Assembly: GCA_002722455.1 (NCBI GenBank)
Contig: PBMB01000030.1
Location: 1 to 34,791, forward strand
Length of the DNA stretch: 34,791 bases
Direction of reading: 5' to 3'
Source of the DNA: Chloroflexota bacterium
GTDB taxonomy: Bacteria > Chloroflexota > Dehalococcoidia > Lucifugimonadales > GCA-2722455
Made by a program: the position numbers and the translations under genes. Within the stretch, counting starts at the first letter, position 1, and each line of letters begins with the position of its first letter. The notes below the pieces were generated by a model. It saw only the letters and a list, made by a program, of their open reading frames with translations. It was not told the origin of the DNA and did not search any database. Shown piece by piece: positions 7,814 through 15,691 of the stretch.

Positions 7814-9424
7814 ATGAAAACACATCCTAAAATTATGTTTTATCATGACGGAAGACACCCTCATATGTATAGATATGAGCCTCCAATGTCCAAAGATGAA
7901 ATGAATGCAATGATTGATGAACTTGTATCTACTTCAGTTGATGCTGTCGTGTATTGCCTTGGTGAAGGAAGAACAATGTTACATGATACCCAAGTTGGTG
8001 AACTACTGGGTCATAACGTAGATGAATGGGATCATACAGCTTTTCGCAGAGTACATCAAAATGCAGTTTCTTTAATCAATGAAGGGCATGATCCTCTCCA
8101 GTTAATTTGTGACCGTGCACACGAAAAAAACCTCCTTTTTTATGCTAACTTAATAGTTAATGCTGGAGGCCCCGATTCAGTACCAATGCGATGCTCAAAC
8201 TTTCGTAAAAATAACACACATCTTGAAATTGGTGCTTCAGGTAATGTAGATGAATCTTTTAAAGGATATGATTATCTAGATTTCCAACATAATGAAGCAA
8301 GGGATGAACGATTTGCACTCATTGAAGAAACAATTACAAAATATCCAATAGATGGTTTCGAATTAAATCTTTTTAGTGCTCCATGGTTCTTTCAACCTGA
8401 AAAAGCTTATGAATCTCGTCAAATAATGACAGATTGGATTTCAAAAATTTATGAAATTACAAAACAAGGAAATAGTAATAAGGAATTAGTTGTTCGTATA
8501 CCCAATAATATCGATCGCTGTTTGAGCCTAGGATTTGATCCAGAAAAGTGGGTTGAATTAGGTATTGTCGATGCATTAGTAGGACAAATAGAAGAATACA
8601 TTATTAATCCTGCAAATGAACTTAGATCTTTGGTTGAAATCACATCAGAATCAAAATGCAGGGTCTATGCAGCTCTTGGGTTGGATGTAAATACTGATCG
8701 GTTAAAAACTGCATCTGCCTCAATAACACGAGCAATTGCATCTAATTATTGGGATCAAGGGATTGATGGATTGTATCTAACACAATGGTTTGCAGAATGG
8801 CCTTATTCTCCTGAATTCTATGATAAATTGAGAGATTTACCACATAGAGACATCATGGATTATAAAGACAAATTCTATTATATACCCAAGTACTCCAAAG
8901 CTCATTTTAGTAGTTCACCAGAAATCTCAACCCAAAAGGATCAGAAAGTAAATAATTTCTTACCCGTAACTTTGAATACAAGTAATACAAAAAAATTTAT
9001 ACTGCCAGTAGCTGATAATTTGGAAAAATGGGAACAACAAGGGCGTGTACATGATGTTCTTCTTCGAATACGTATACAAGATATAACAGAACTTAATGAG
9101 TTTGAATTCAAAATTAACAATAAAAAACTCCCTTTTTCATTATGTAGAAAAATAAACCAATTATATGTAATGCCTGGGTCTGCCCCTCGTGATCGCGTAA
9201 TGGGTGGTTACTGGTTCATTTTTCATCTAACTTCTGAATATTGGCCTGTCAAAGGAAATAATGAAATTGATATAACTCTGCTTAATCGAGAATCAGATTT
9301 ATCGGATAAAATTATATGTAAAGTTATAGATATTGAACTAGAAACAAAATATTTGAAAGGAAAAAACTTTCATCGTGAATTTAGCGATTTAGAACTCGGT
9401 CCACATGAATTTCGAGGTTCTTAA
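7814..9424 (+). CDS. GH-like protein of an unrecognised family, copy A
   Basis: A 536-residue protein that I cannot place in a characterised family. It is one of three paralogues in the window (also 20410-21987 and 25189-26775) and is closest to copy C. Residues 1 to about 350 look like an alpha/beta, probably TIM-barrel, domain similar in style to uncharacterised glycosyl-hydrolase-like proteins. It carries the blocks YHDGRHPHMYRYEPPM, CLGEGRTMLHDT, RDERFALIEET with YPIDGFEL, PNNIDRCLSLGFD, and NYWDQGIDGLYL. After a variable linker (about 355-395), a second conserved domain includes RVHDVLLRIRI, GGYWFIFHL, WPVKG and LETKYLKGKNFH, probably a beta-sandwich. No signal peptide is seen, so it should be cytoplasmic. 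The stop overlaps the convergent alcohol dehydrogenase stop. The family's conserved acidic residues suggest a hydrolase, but that is inference. Confidence 0.8.
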   Translation: MKTHPKIMFYHDGRHPHMYRYEPPMSKDEMNAMIDELVSTSVDAVVYCLGEGRTMLHDTQVGELLGHNVDEWDHTAFRRVHQNAVSLINEGHDPLQLICDRAHEKNLLFYANLIVNAGGPDSVPMRCSNFRKNNTHLEIGASGNVDESFKGYDYLDFQHNEARDERFALIEETITKYPIDGFELNLFSAPWFFQPEKAYESRQIMTDWISKIYEITKQGNSNKELVVRIPNNIDRCLSLGFDPEKWVELGIVDALVGQIEEYIINPANELRSLVEITSESKCRVYAALGLDVNTDRLKTASASITRAIASNYWDQGIDGLYLTQWFAEWPYSPEFYDKLRDLPHRDIMDYKDKFYYIPKYSKAHFSSSPEISTQKDQKVNNFLPVTLNTSNTKKFILPVADNLEKWEQQGRVHDVLLRIRIQDITELNEFEFKINNKKLPFSLCRKINQLYVMPGSAPRDRVMGGYWFIFHLTSEYWPVKGNNEIDITLLNRESDLSDKIICKVIDIELETKYLKGKNFHREFSDLELGPHEFRGS

Positions 9425-10476
9425 AATTTAACTATTGCCCGGCCTAATATTTTACCTGAATCAAGATCTTTATAGCTATCGATAATCTCATCAAAAGAAT
9501 ATATTTTTGTTACTAATTTATCTAAGAATAATTTTTTTTCTCTGAATAATTTCAGGAACATTGGAAATTCTTTCACAGGATATGTTGCACCTAAGCTACC
9601 ACGATAAGTACGCTGATGAAACAATATCAACCTAGGGTCAACTTTTAATTCAGCACCAGGAATACCAACTAATATTGATACTCCACCTAAATTATCAGCT
9701 CCTGGTCCACCTGAACGTGTAACTGGTAAAATTTGTTCTGTTGTAGATTTAACTCCAACTGTATCAAATGCATAATCAAGACCCTTTGGAACAATTTCAA
9801 ATACTTTTTCTATTGGATCATCGATTGAAGAATTAATTAAATGTGTAGCACCAAATTCTTTTGCAAATTGTAATTTTTCGTCTAAAAGATCGACAGCGAT
9901 TATTGGGTAAGCTCCAATAATACTTGCCATATTAATAGCTGATAAGCCAACACCTCCGACTCCAAAAACTGCAACAGACTCTCTAGCTTTCACATTAGCT
10001 GTATTAATAACTGCACCAGCTCCAGTAAGAACCGCGCAACCTACAATACAACTAATATCAGTAGGCTCATTTTTATCGATAGGAATTACATGTTCTTCTT
10101 CAACAATACAATCATTTGCCCAAGTATAAATCCCACAAGAACAGCCTAATGTATTGCCTTTATAAGTTGCACCTGCAGGAGTATGATCAGGTCGTCCTGT
10201 ATATGGTGTTCGTGTAACCCAAGTCACAATACAATGATCACCTTCTTTTAAATGAGTTACAGCATCTCCTATATGTGTAACTACTCCTGTTGCTTCATGT
10301 CCAAAAGCAAGAGGCCGTGGAGTAGTAATATCATTCATTTGATGTACTTGAGAATGGCATATTCCAGTTGAAAACAACTTAACAATTACCTGGGTTGGAC
10401 TAGGATCAGGAATATCAATTTGTTCAATTACAAGATCTTGTCCTTGCTCTAATTGTATTGCAGCGTAGCTTTTCAT
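9421..10476 (-). CDS. Zinc-dependent medium-chain alcohol dehydrogenase without the structural zinc lobe
   Basis: A 351-residue MDR-family dehydrogenase. Catalytic zinc ligands are visible: Cys40 in TGICHSQ, His60-Glu61 in GHEATG, and Cys147 in GCAVLTGAG. The NAD(P) loop GVGGVG is at 172-177, followed by the acidic VDLLDEK strand end that usually signals NAD(H). The lobe between about residues 85 and 120 lacks the four-Cys structural zinc site of classical alcohol dehydrogenases; only a CSC pair remains. The layout recalls the class III/aryl-alcohol branch, where segments like GCSCG and TWAN occur. It is the last gene of a leftward group, 80 bases after the ceramidase-like gene, and shares the tetranucleotide TTAA as overlapping stops with copy A. 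It probably oxidises an alcohol to an aldehyde or ketone; substrate unknown. Confidence 0.88.
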   Translation of the reverse strand: MKSYAAIQLEQGQDLVIEQIDIPDPSPTQVIVKLFSTGICHSQVHQMNDITTPRPLAFGHEATGVVTHIGDAVTHLKEGDHCIVTWVTRTPYTGRPDHTPAGATYKGNTLGCSCGIYTWANDCIVEEEHVIPIDKNEPTDISCIVGCAVLTGAGAVINTANVKARESVAVFGVGGVGLSAINMASIIGAYPIIAVDLLDEKLQFAKEFGATHLINSSIDDPIEKVFEIVPKGLDYAFDTVGVKSTTEQILPVTRSGGPGADNLGGVSILVGIPGAELKVDPRLILFHQRTYRGSLGATYPVKEFPMFLKLFREKKLFLDKLVTKIYSFDEIIDSYKDLDSGKILGRAIVKF

Positions 10477-10556
10477 TATTAAACTTTATACACCTAATAT
10501 ATAAAACTGAAATAAATATTTTAACTATAACTCAGAGCACTTAAGGATTCAAGAAG

Positions 10557-11537
10557 TTAGATTTCCTCATCATCTAAAGTTCTTTCAGTCCTTAGAAACT
10601 TAAAGAAACACCAAGTAGCAAATGCAGTTAATAGATGCCAAATAGCATGTGGTTGTATAAATGAATCTGGATTACAAAATGCTGTATCAGGATATCCTTG
10701 TAACCATGTATAAAATGCTAAAACATACATACTAACTCCAGCGAAAAACCAGGGAGAATAAGATCTTCTTTTCACTACAGGATTTTTAGAAATCAGAGCA
10801 GGTAACCAGAATAAAATAACCCACCAGTAATTATCAATATTGGAAAATATTTCTACTGGCATTATTCCAAAAACAGCAGCAACGACAAAACCTATTAATC
10901 CTGAGAAATATCTAAAGAGCGGTGTCCAAAAACGAAATAACATTTCTGAAATCATCCATAGTGTGATAGAAAGCTTAAAAAGATCTAAGTTGATTCCTAA
11001 ACTTGTTCCCCAAAACCACCTGGCAAATGCATAAATTAAAATAATAAGAACATAAATTATCCAAAATTTCTTTTTACTCCATTTACCCATTTCACCAACA
11101 TTAATCAACCAAGGTAAAGTAATATACATAATCATGCTAAGGTTATCTGCCCAACCACCCCAATCTGTGTTAGTTCCATGCATCAGTAAAGAACCAACAC
11201 CCAAAAACACAGTTACACTAGCATACACAACAGCTTTGGAATTTAACCCATAAAATTGATTGAATAAACGAGGTTTCCTGGATTCACGAGACAAAATATA
11301 AAACATGAATAAACCAGTAACCATATATCCCAAATTACTTAATGCATTAACAGGTTCTCTAAAGATACTTCCACTAATTCTTTCACACCATCGTGAAATA
11401 TCTCCAATAGTTTGTTGGGATTCATTTGGAATCAATATTCCTAGAGATGCAAGTAAACTATATAAAATAAGGAAGAGGAAAGTGATAATCAGTACTACAA
11501 GGAAAATTCTATTTTCTAATAATTTTAAGAAAAACAT
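10557..11537 (-). CDS. Ceramidase-family (CREST) membrane hydrolase
   Basis: A 326-residue multi-pass membrane protein of the alkaline ceramidase family, which hydrolyses amide bonds of ceramides within the membrane using zinc. After an N-terminal membrane segment (about 12-35), the sequence shows Trp50-Cys51-Glu52 and Asn64, then Ser116, His120 and Asp131 in the GSLLMHGT...WADN region, and finally His297 and His301 in HAIWH. The intervals 116-120-131 and 297-301 equal those recalled for Ser77, His81, Asp92, His217 and His221 in human ACER3, so the catalytic zinc site seems intact. At least seven hydrophobic segments follow the family pattern. It lies 12 bases after the Gfo/Idh gene on the same strand. 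Bacterial members may act on other lipid amides, as no sphingolipid synthesis gene is in view. Confidence 0.82.
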   Translation of the reverse strand: MFFLKLLENRIFLVVLIITFLFLILYSLLASLGILIPNESQQTIGDISRWCERISGSIFREPVNALSNLGYMVTGLFMFYILSRESRKPRLFNQFYGLNSKAVVYASVTVFLGVGSLLMHGTNTDWGGWADNLSMIMYITLPWLINVGEMGKWSKKKFWIIYVLIILIYAFARWFWGTSLGINLDLFKLSITLWMISEMLFRFWTPLFRYFSGLIGFVVAAVFGIMPVEIFSNIDNYWWVILFWLPALISKNPVVKRRSYSPWFFAGVSMYVLAFYTWLQGYPDTAFCNPDSFIQPHAIWHLLTAFATWCFFKFLRTERTLDDEEI

Positions 11538-11549
11538 AACTTTATATAT

Positions 11550-12551
11550 TTAAGAACAGGTAATAGCCTCAACATCTGCTTCTTTAGATGTAGCAATCGA
11601 ATTATATGCAGCTATAACAACTGACAAATCCTCTAAACCTTTTTCACAAGTCATTTGGATATCCTTACCTGAAACAACGCATTCCAAGAATTCAATAATA
11701 GTTTCTCTTCTACCTGGACCTCCAACCGGTAATTTGACATTTTCTTTTGTATCCAGCTCTGTAATTAAAAGACTAGAAGAGCCTGTTTCAAATGTTAGTT
11801 CTGCTTGAGTAGCACGTACTGTAATATTCTCACGAGTACCACTAACAGGTGAAGCATTTGAATAATGAATAGACCCAACTAGTCCATCACTATTTCTGCA
11901 CAACATAGTAAGAGAATCTTCTCCTTCGAGATTAGGTATGGAATTTATAGCACTTAATGCGAAAACGGTACTAGGTATACCTATAAAGTTTATTAGCAAA
12001 TTGACGTAATGAATCCCTCCATCAATAAATCTTCCTCCTCCAGATCTTTTAATATCATTTCGCCATGTCCATCCAGAAAAATCAGATCTAATTACACAAT
12101 TAATATCTACTTGTCTGATTTCACCTAATCTACCACTTTGAATAATCTGTTTAGCTGCAATATTAACAGGCATAAACTGATAATTTTCAGCGATCATACA
12201 CTTTATGTTATTGTCTTTAGTTATTTTTAATATTTGCCTTCCTTCTTTCAATGAACGAGCTATAGGTTTTTCAAGAAGAATATCTTTTTTATATTTTGTA
12301 GCTAGTTTTACATTCTCCAAATGTACATCATGCGGTGTTATGAAATACATGGCATTAACACGCGGGTCACGAGCAGCATGTTCGTAATCTCCAAAATAAT
12401 CTGTAGCTTTATATTTTTGAGCATATTCCTTAGATTTTTGAAGATCACGGCTTGCAAAAAATAAGTTGACTTTTTCTGGTAAGTCCAAGAATTCTTCCAT
12501 TACCATTTGAGTATATCCACCGCACCCAACAACACATAATCCAAAATCCAT
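11550..12551 (-). CDS. Gfo/Idh/MocA family oxidoreductase
   Basis: A 333-residue NAD(P)-dependent dehydrogenase of the family that acts on sugars, inositols and their derivatives. The cofactor loop is VVGCGGYT (residues 7-14). The catalytic Lys95 lies in EKPIARS, and the second motif GGGRFIDGGIHYVNL (171-185) carries Asp177 and His181. The C-terminal part is the usual open sheet, ending with SVVIAAYNSIATS. An upstream in-frame ATG would add 28 residues with no family counterpart; I use 12551 because agagagg (12557-12563) sits five bases before it and the Rossmann fold then begins at once. First gene of a leftward group with the ceramidase homologue and the alcohol dehydrogenase. Substrate is not predictable; a sugar or polyol is likely. 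Confidence 0.9.
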   Translation of the reverse strand: MDFGLCVVGCGGYTQMVMEEFLDLPEKVNLFFASRDLQKSKEYAQKYKATDYFGDYEHAARDPRVNAMYFITPHDVHLENVKLATKYKKDILLEKPIARSLKEGRQILKITKDNNIKCMIAENYQFMPVNIAAKQIIQSGRLGEIRQVDINCVIRSDFSGWTWRNDIKRSGGGRFIDGGIHYVNLLINFIGIPSTVFALSAINSIPNLEGEDSLTMLCRNSDGLVGSIHYSNASPVSGTRENITVRATQAELTFETGSSSLLITELDTKENVKLPVGGPGRRETIIEFLECVVSGKDIQMTCEKGLEDLSVVIAAYNSIATSKEADVEAITCS

Positions 12552-12556
12552 TTTTG

Positions 12557-12563
12557 CCTCTCT
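12557..12563 (-). promoter_or_regulatory. Ribosome binding site that decides the Gfo/Idh start
   Basis: On the minus strand the bases read agagagg with a five-base spacer to the ATG at 12551. It supports the shorter protein over the start at 12635, which would add an unrelated leader. Confidence 0.65.
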
Positions 12564-12663
12564 GCTGAAAATATCTATGCTAATTATACACACAGTATTG
12601 TATAAGAATCCCTGAATTGTGTAATATTTACACAAATTTATATATTTACCATCAAGAAGTTAA

Positions 12664-13452
12664 ATGACAACAAAAATAAAGGTTTCTATTAAAAAGAACG
12701 TAGCAACGATTAACATAGAAAATCCTAACAGTTTGAATTCAATTGATTACCAGGGATGGCTTACATTAGCTTCTGTCGCTAAAGATTTAGATAAATCACC
12801 AGAAGTGCGAGCTGTAATATTTTCTGGGTCAGGAAATAAGTCTTTTTCTGCTGGTGCAGATATCAAAGAATTTCCAAAAACCAGATATGATATAAAAACA
12901 GGGATGAAATATTCTAATGCACTCCATAATGCCTTAGACACAATTGAATCAATTAAATGTCCAACTATAAGCTTGATCAAAGGAATATGTATGGGAGGAG
13001 GGTGTGAGTTAGCTATCACCACAGATATAAGAATCGCATCAGAAACCAGTACATTTGGTATACCTGTAGCCAAATTAGGTATATTAGTCGGGTATGAGGA
13101 AATGAAACGCTTAATTCAAGTTCTAGGGAAGGGAACTACTTCCTATCTATTATATTCAGCAGACACACTTGATGCACAGAACGCTTTACGTGTAGGACTA
13201 ATACATAAAATAAAATCTCTAAATGTGATTGATGAATTCGTAAAAGACTTAGCAAAATCAATATCAAAAACATCACCTTTATCTCATAAAAACCATAAAA
13301 AAATTATTAAAGTGCTTCTAAAAAATCCAAATTTAAAAAACCTGAGTAAAGAAGAACAAGAATTACCTTATTCAAATTTTGAATCAGAAGATTATAAAGA
13401 AGGACTCTCAGCATTTTTAAATCATCAAAACCCTAATTTTCAAAACAAATAG
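12664..13452 (+). CDS. Enoyl-CoA hydratase/isomerase (crotonase) family protein
   Basis: A 262-residue crotonase-fold enzyme that acts on acyl-CoA thioesters. The oxyanion-hole segments are clear: FSAGADIKEF (61-70, with Ala63-Asp67) and KGICMGGGCELA (106-117, with Gly111-113). Glu115 occupies the position near one catalytic glutamate of hydratases, but the second one is missing: the usual Pro-Glu of the FGxPE segment is Pro-Val here (Val135 in FGIPVAKLG). The enzyme is therefore unlikely to be a standard 2-enoyl-CoA hydratase and may be an isomerase, dehydratase, hydrolase or decarboxylase of the superfamily. The C-terminal stretch is Lys-rich. It opens the rightward lipid operon, 31 bases before the CFA synthase-like gene, which suggests a role in acyl-chain metabolism. 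Confidence 0.87.
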   Translation: MTTKIKVSIKKNVATINIENPNSLNSIDYQGWLTLASVAKDLDKSPEVRAVIFSGSGNKSFSAGADIKEFPKTRYDIKTGMKYSNALHNALDTIESIKCPTISLIKGICMGGGCELAITTDIRIASETSTFGIPVAKLGILVGYEEMKRLIQVLGKGTTSYLLYSADTLDAQNALRVGLIHKIKSLNVIDEFVKDLAKSISKTSPLSHKNHKKIIKVLLKNPNLKNLSKEEQELPYSNFESEDYKEGLSAFLNHQNPNFQNK

Positions 13453-13483
13453 AAATAAATCCATCTCTTTAAAATACATAATA

Positions 13484-14671
13484 ATGCTCTTAAATTTGCT
13501 AAATATAAGAAATTATTTCATTCATTTCCTTGATAAAATATCTGAAGGAATGCTAGAAGTAAATTTTCCTGATAATAACCAATATACATTCGGCGATAAG
13601 CTTTCAAAAAATATCGCAACTATGGAAATCCACGATGAATCTTTATTGAAAAACTTATTATTTAAAGGTGAAATTGCGTTAGGTGAAGGATATATCAATA
13701 ACTTATGGGACTCTGACAATATAACGCAGTTACTGAAACTTTTCATCACTAACTTCCAGTCCACAGGCAGACTTAACCCTACTTTATTAGGAATATTTAC
13801 ACTATATGATAGAATATTGCATCTATCTAAACATAACACCTTAAATCAAGCAAAAATTAACATTTCTGAACATTACGACTTAGGAAATGATTTTTTCAGC
13901 AATTTTTTAGATAAAACAATGGGATACTCATGCGGAATATTTTTATCTGAAAAAGACACTCTTGAAAAAGCTCAAAATAATAAATATCAAAAACTGATTA
14001 AAAAAACCGATATTAAATCAGCTGAAAGAATCTTAGAAATTGGCTGTGGGTGGGGTGCTTTTTCAATTAAATTAGCGCAAGAAACTAATGCGAAAATAAC
14101 TGCTATCACTATTTCAAAACAACAATACGAATATACGAAAGAATTAATAAATTATCACAATTTAAAAAACCGAATAGATCTTATACTAGAAGACTATAGA
14201 GAAATCAATGGTAAATTTGATCGAATAGTAGCAATTGAAATGTTAGAAGCTGTTGGTCATGAAGGATTATCCGTATTCTTTAATAAATGCAACCAGCTAT
14301 TAAATCATAATGGATCAATAGTACTCCAAGTAATTACAATGCCAGAAAACCGATACGATAATTATAGAAAAAATGTAGACTTCATACAAAAGTATGTATT
14401 TCCTGGAGGACACTTACCTTCATTAGGCGCTATTAACGAAGCTGCTTCAAGGTTAAATACTTTTTCTCTATATAGTTCAGAAAATATCGGGTCTCACTAT
14501 GCAAAAACTTTAAATTTGTGGAATCAAAATTTACAATCTAATAAAAAAACATTAATAAACCTTAACTATCCTGAAAAATTGATAAAAATATGGGAATACT
14601 ATTTCGCCTATTGTGAAGCTGCTTTCGAATCAAATTTTTTAGATGACTTACAATTAATATATTCTAGGTAA
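13484..14671 (+). CDS. Cyclopropane-fatty-acid synthase-like SAM methyltransferase
   Basis: A 395-residue enzyme of the CFA synthase family, which transfers a methylene or methyl group from S-adenosylmethionine to the double bond of phospholipid acyl chains at the membrane surface. The N-terminal lipid-binding part (about 20-95) has the familiar GEIALGEGYINNLW. The catalytic part has HYDLGNDFF (130-138), YSCG with Cys150 (the bicarbonate-site Cys), the SAM loop EIGCGWGAF (185-193) and IEMLEAVGHE with Glu255. The His of the bicarbonate site in E. coli Cfa is Gln282 here (VLQVIT), as in plant-type and several bacterial relatives. Six bases separate it from the next methyltransferase. Product could be a cyclopropane, a mid-chain methyl or a methylene fatty acid; the family's chemistry allows all three. 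Confidence 0.9.
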   Translation: MLLNLLNIRNYFIHFLDKISEGMLEVNFPDNNQYTFGDKLSKNIATMEIHDESLLKNLLFKGEIALGEGYINNLWDSDNITQLLKLFITNFQSTGRLNPTLLGIFTLYDRILHLSKHNTLNQAKINISEHYDLGNDFFSNFLDKTMGYSCGIFLSEKDTLEKAQNNKYQKLIKKTDIKSAERILEIGCGWGAFSIKLAQETNAKITAITISKQQYEYTKELINYHNLKNRIDLILEDYREINGKFDRIVAIEMLEAVGHEGLSVFFNKCNQLLNHNGSIVLQVITMPENRYDNYRKNVDFIQKYVFPGGHLPSLGAINEAASRLNTFSLYSSENIGSHYAKTLNLWNQNLQSNKKTLINLNYPEKLIKIWEYYFAYCEAAFESNFLDDLQLIYSR

Positions 14672-14677
14672 TGTAAT

Positions 14678-15691
14678 ATGTGGTATGAATTTTTCATCGA
14701 TAATGGATTAGTCCCATTTTTTCTAATAAAACGTACTATTAACCTATTTAACAAAAATACTCACCGCAGACTAAAAAAAACATCTAAAAATGATATAAAA
14801 GATTTTATCAATGAAATTAGTCACGGACCGATTGCCTATGACTCAGATATAGCAAATTTACAACACTATGAAGTTCCATCAGAATTTTTCCAAAAAGTTT
14901 TAGGTGATAAATTAAAGTACAGTTCTGGTTACTGGCTGCCTGAAACCAACAATATCAATCAAGCAGAAATTGCAATGCTTGAACTATATGTGGAAAGAGC
15001 AGAAATTAATGACGGTACATCTGTATTGGATTTAGGATGTGGTTGGGGATCAGTAAGTCTATATCTAGCAAATAAATTCCCAAAATGTCAGATTACATGT
15101 GTTTCAAATTCTAGTACACAGATAGAGTATATAAAATCATACTGTCTTGAAAAAAACATAACCAACGTTACACCTATAAAATGTGATATCAACACTTTTA
15201 CGCCAACAAAAAAATTCGATCGTATAATTTCTATTGAAATGTTTGAACATATGCATAATTTAACAGCATTATTAGAAAGAATCAGTGAATGGATGTCTCC
15301 AAATGCGAATTTATTTATCCATATATTCAGCCATATTAAACAACCATATTTCTTTAACAATAACACTTGGATGGCAAAACACTTTTTTCAATCAGGAATG
15401 ATGCCAAATTATGAATTATTTACTCAATTAGAATCTAAATTGAAACTTGTAAATTCCTGGAAAATCAATGGTCGACATTATGAGAAAACTCTAAACTTCT
15501 GGCTAGAAAAATTAACGGAAAACAAACAAGAAATTTTAGATATTTTCAAAAAAGATGTTAACGAAAAAAAAGCTTTAGTCTTTTGGCGACGCTGGAGAAT
15601 ATTTTTTGTAGCATGTGCCTCGCTTTTTGGATTTAAAAAGGGGTCTGTATGGATTGTTGCACATCACAAATTCGAGTTAAAAAATGAGTAA
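14678..15691 (+). CDS. Second CFA/coclaurine-N-methyltransferase-like SAM methyltransferase
   Basis: A 337-residue SAM-dependent methyltransferase of the CFA/CNMT group. Its HYEVPSEFFQKVLGDKLKYS (63-82) is strikingly like plant coclaurine N-methyltransferase and its bacterial relatives. The SAM loop is LDLGCGWGS (117-125), and SIEMFEHMHN follows further on. The bicarbonate-site Cys of true CFA synthases is Ser83 here (YSSGYW), so cyclopropanation is less likely than methylation. The C-terminal 60 residues form the basic, partly hydrophobic tail with RRWRIFF, fitting membrane attachment. It overlaps the next gene by eight bases (15684-15691), a sign of tight coupling with the FAD enzyme. In several proteobacteria the same trio (FAD enzyme, DUF1365, CFA-type methyltransferase) occurs together, which points to unusual fatty acids. 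Confidence 0.85.
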   Translation: MWYEFFIDNGLVPFFLIKRTINLFNKNTHRRLKKTSKNDIKDFINEISHGPIAYDSDIANLQHYEVPSEFFQKVLGDKLKYSSGYWLPETNNINQAEIAMLELYVERAEINDGTSVLDLGCGWGSVSLYLANKFPKCQITCVSNSSTQIEYIKSYCLEKNITNVTPIKCDINTFTPTKKFDRIISIEMFEHMHNLTALLERISEWMSPNANLFIHIFSHIKQPYFFNNNTWMAKHFFQSGMMPNYELFTQLESKLKLVNSWKINGRHYEKTLNFWLEKLTENKQEILDIFKKDVNEKKALVFWRRWRIFFVACASLFGFKKGSVWIVAHHKFELKNE

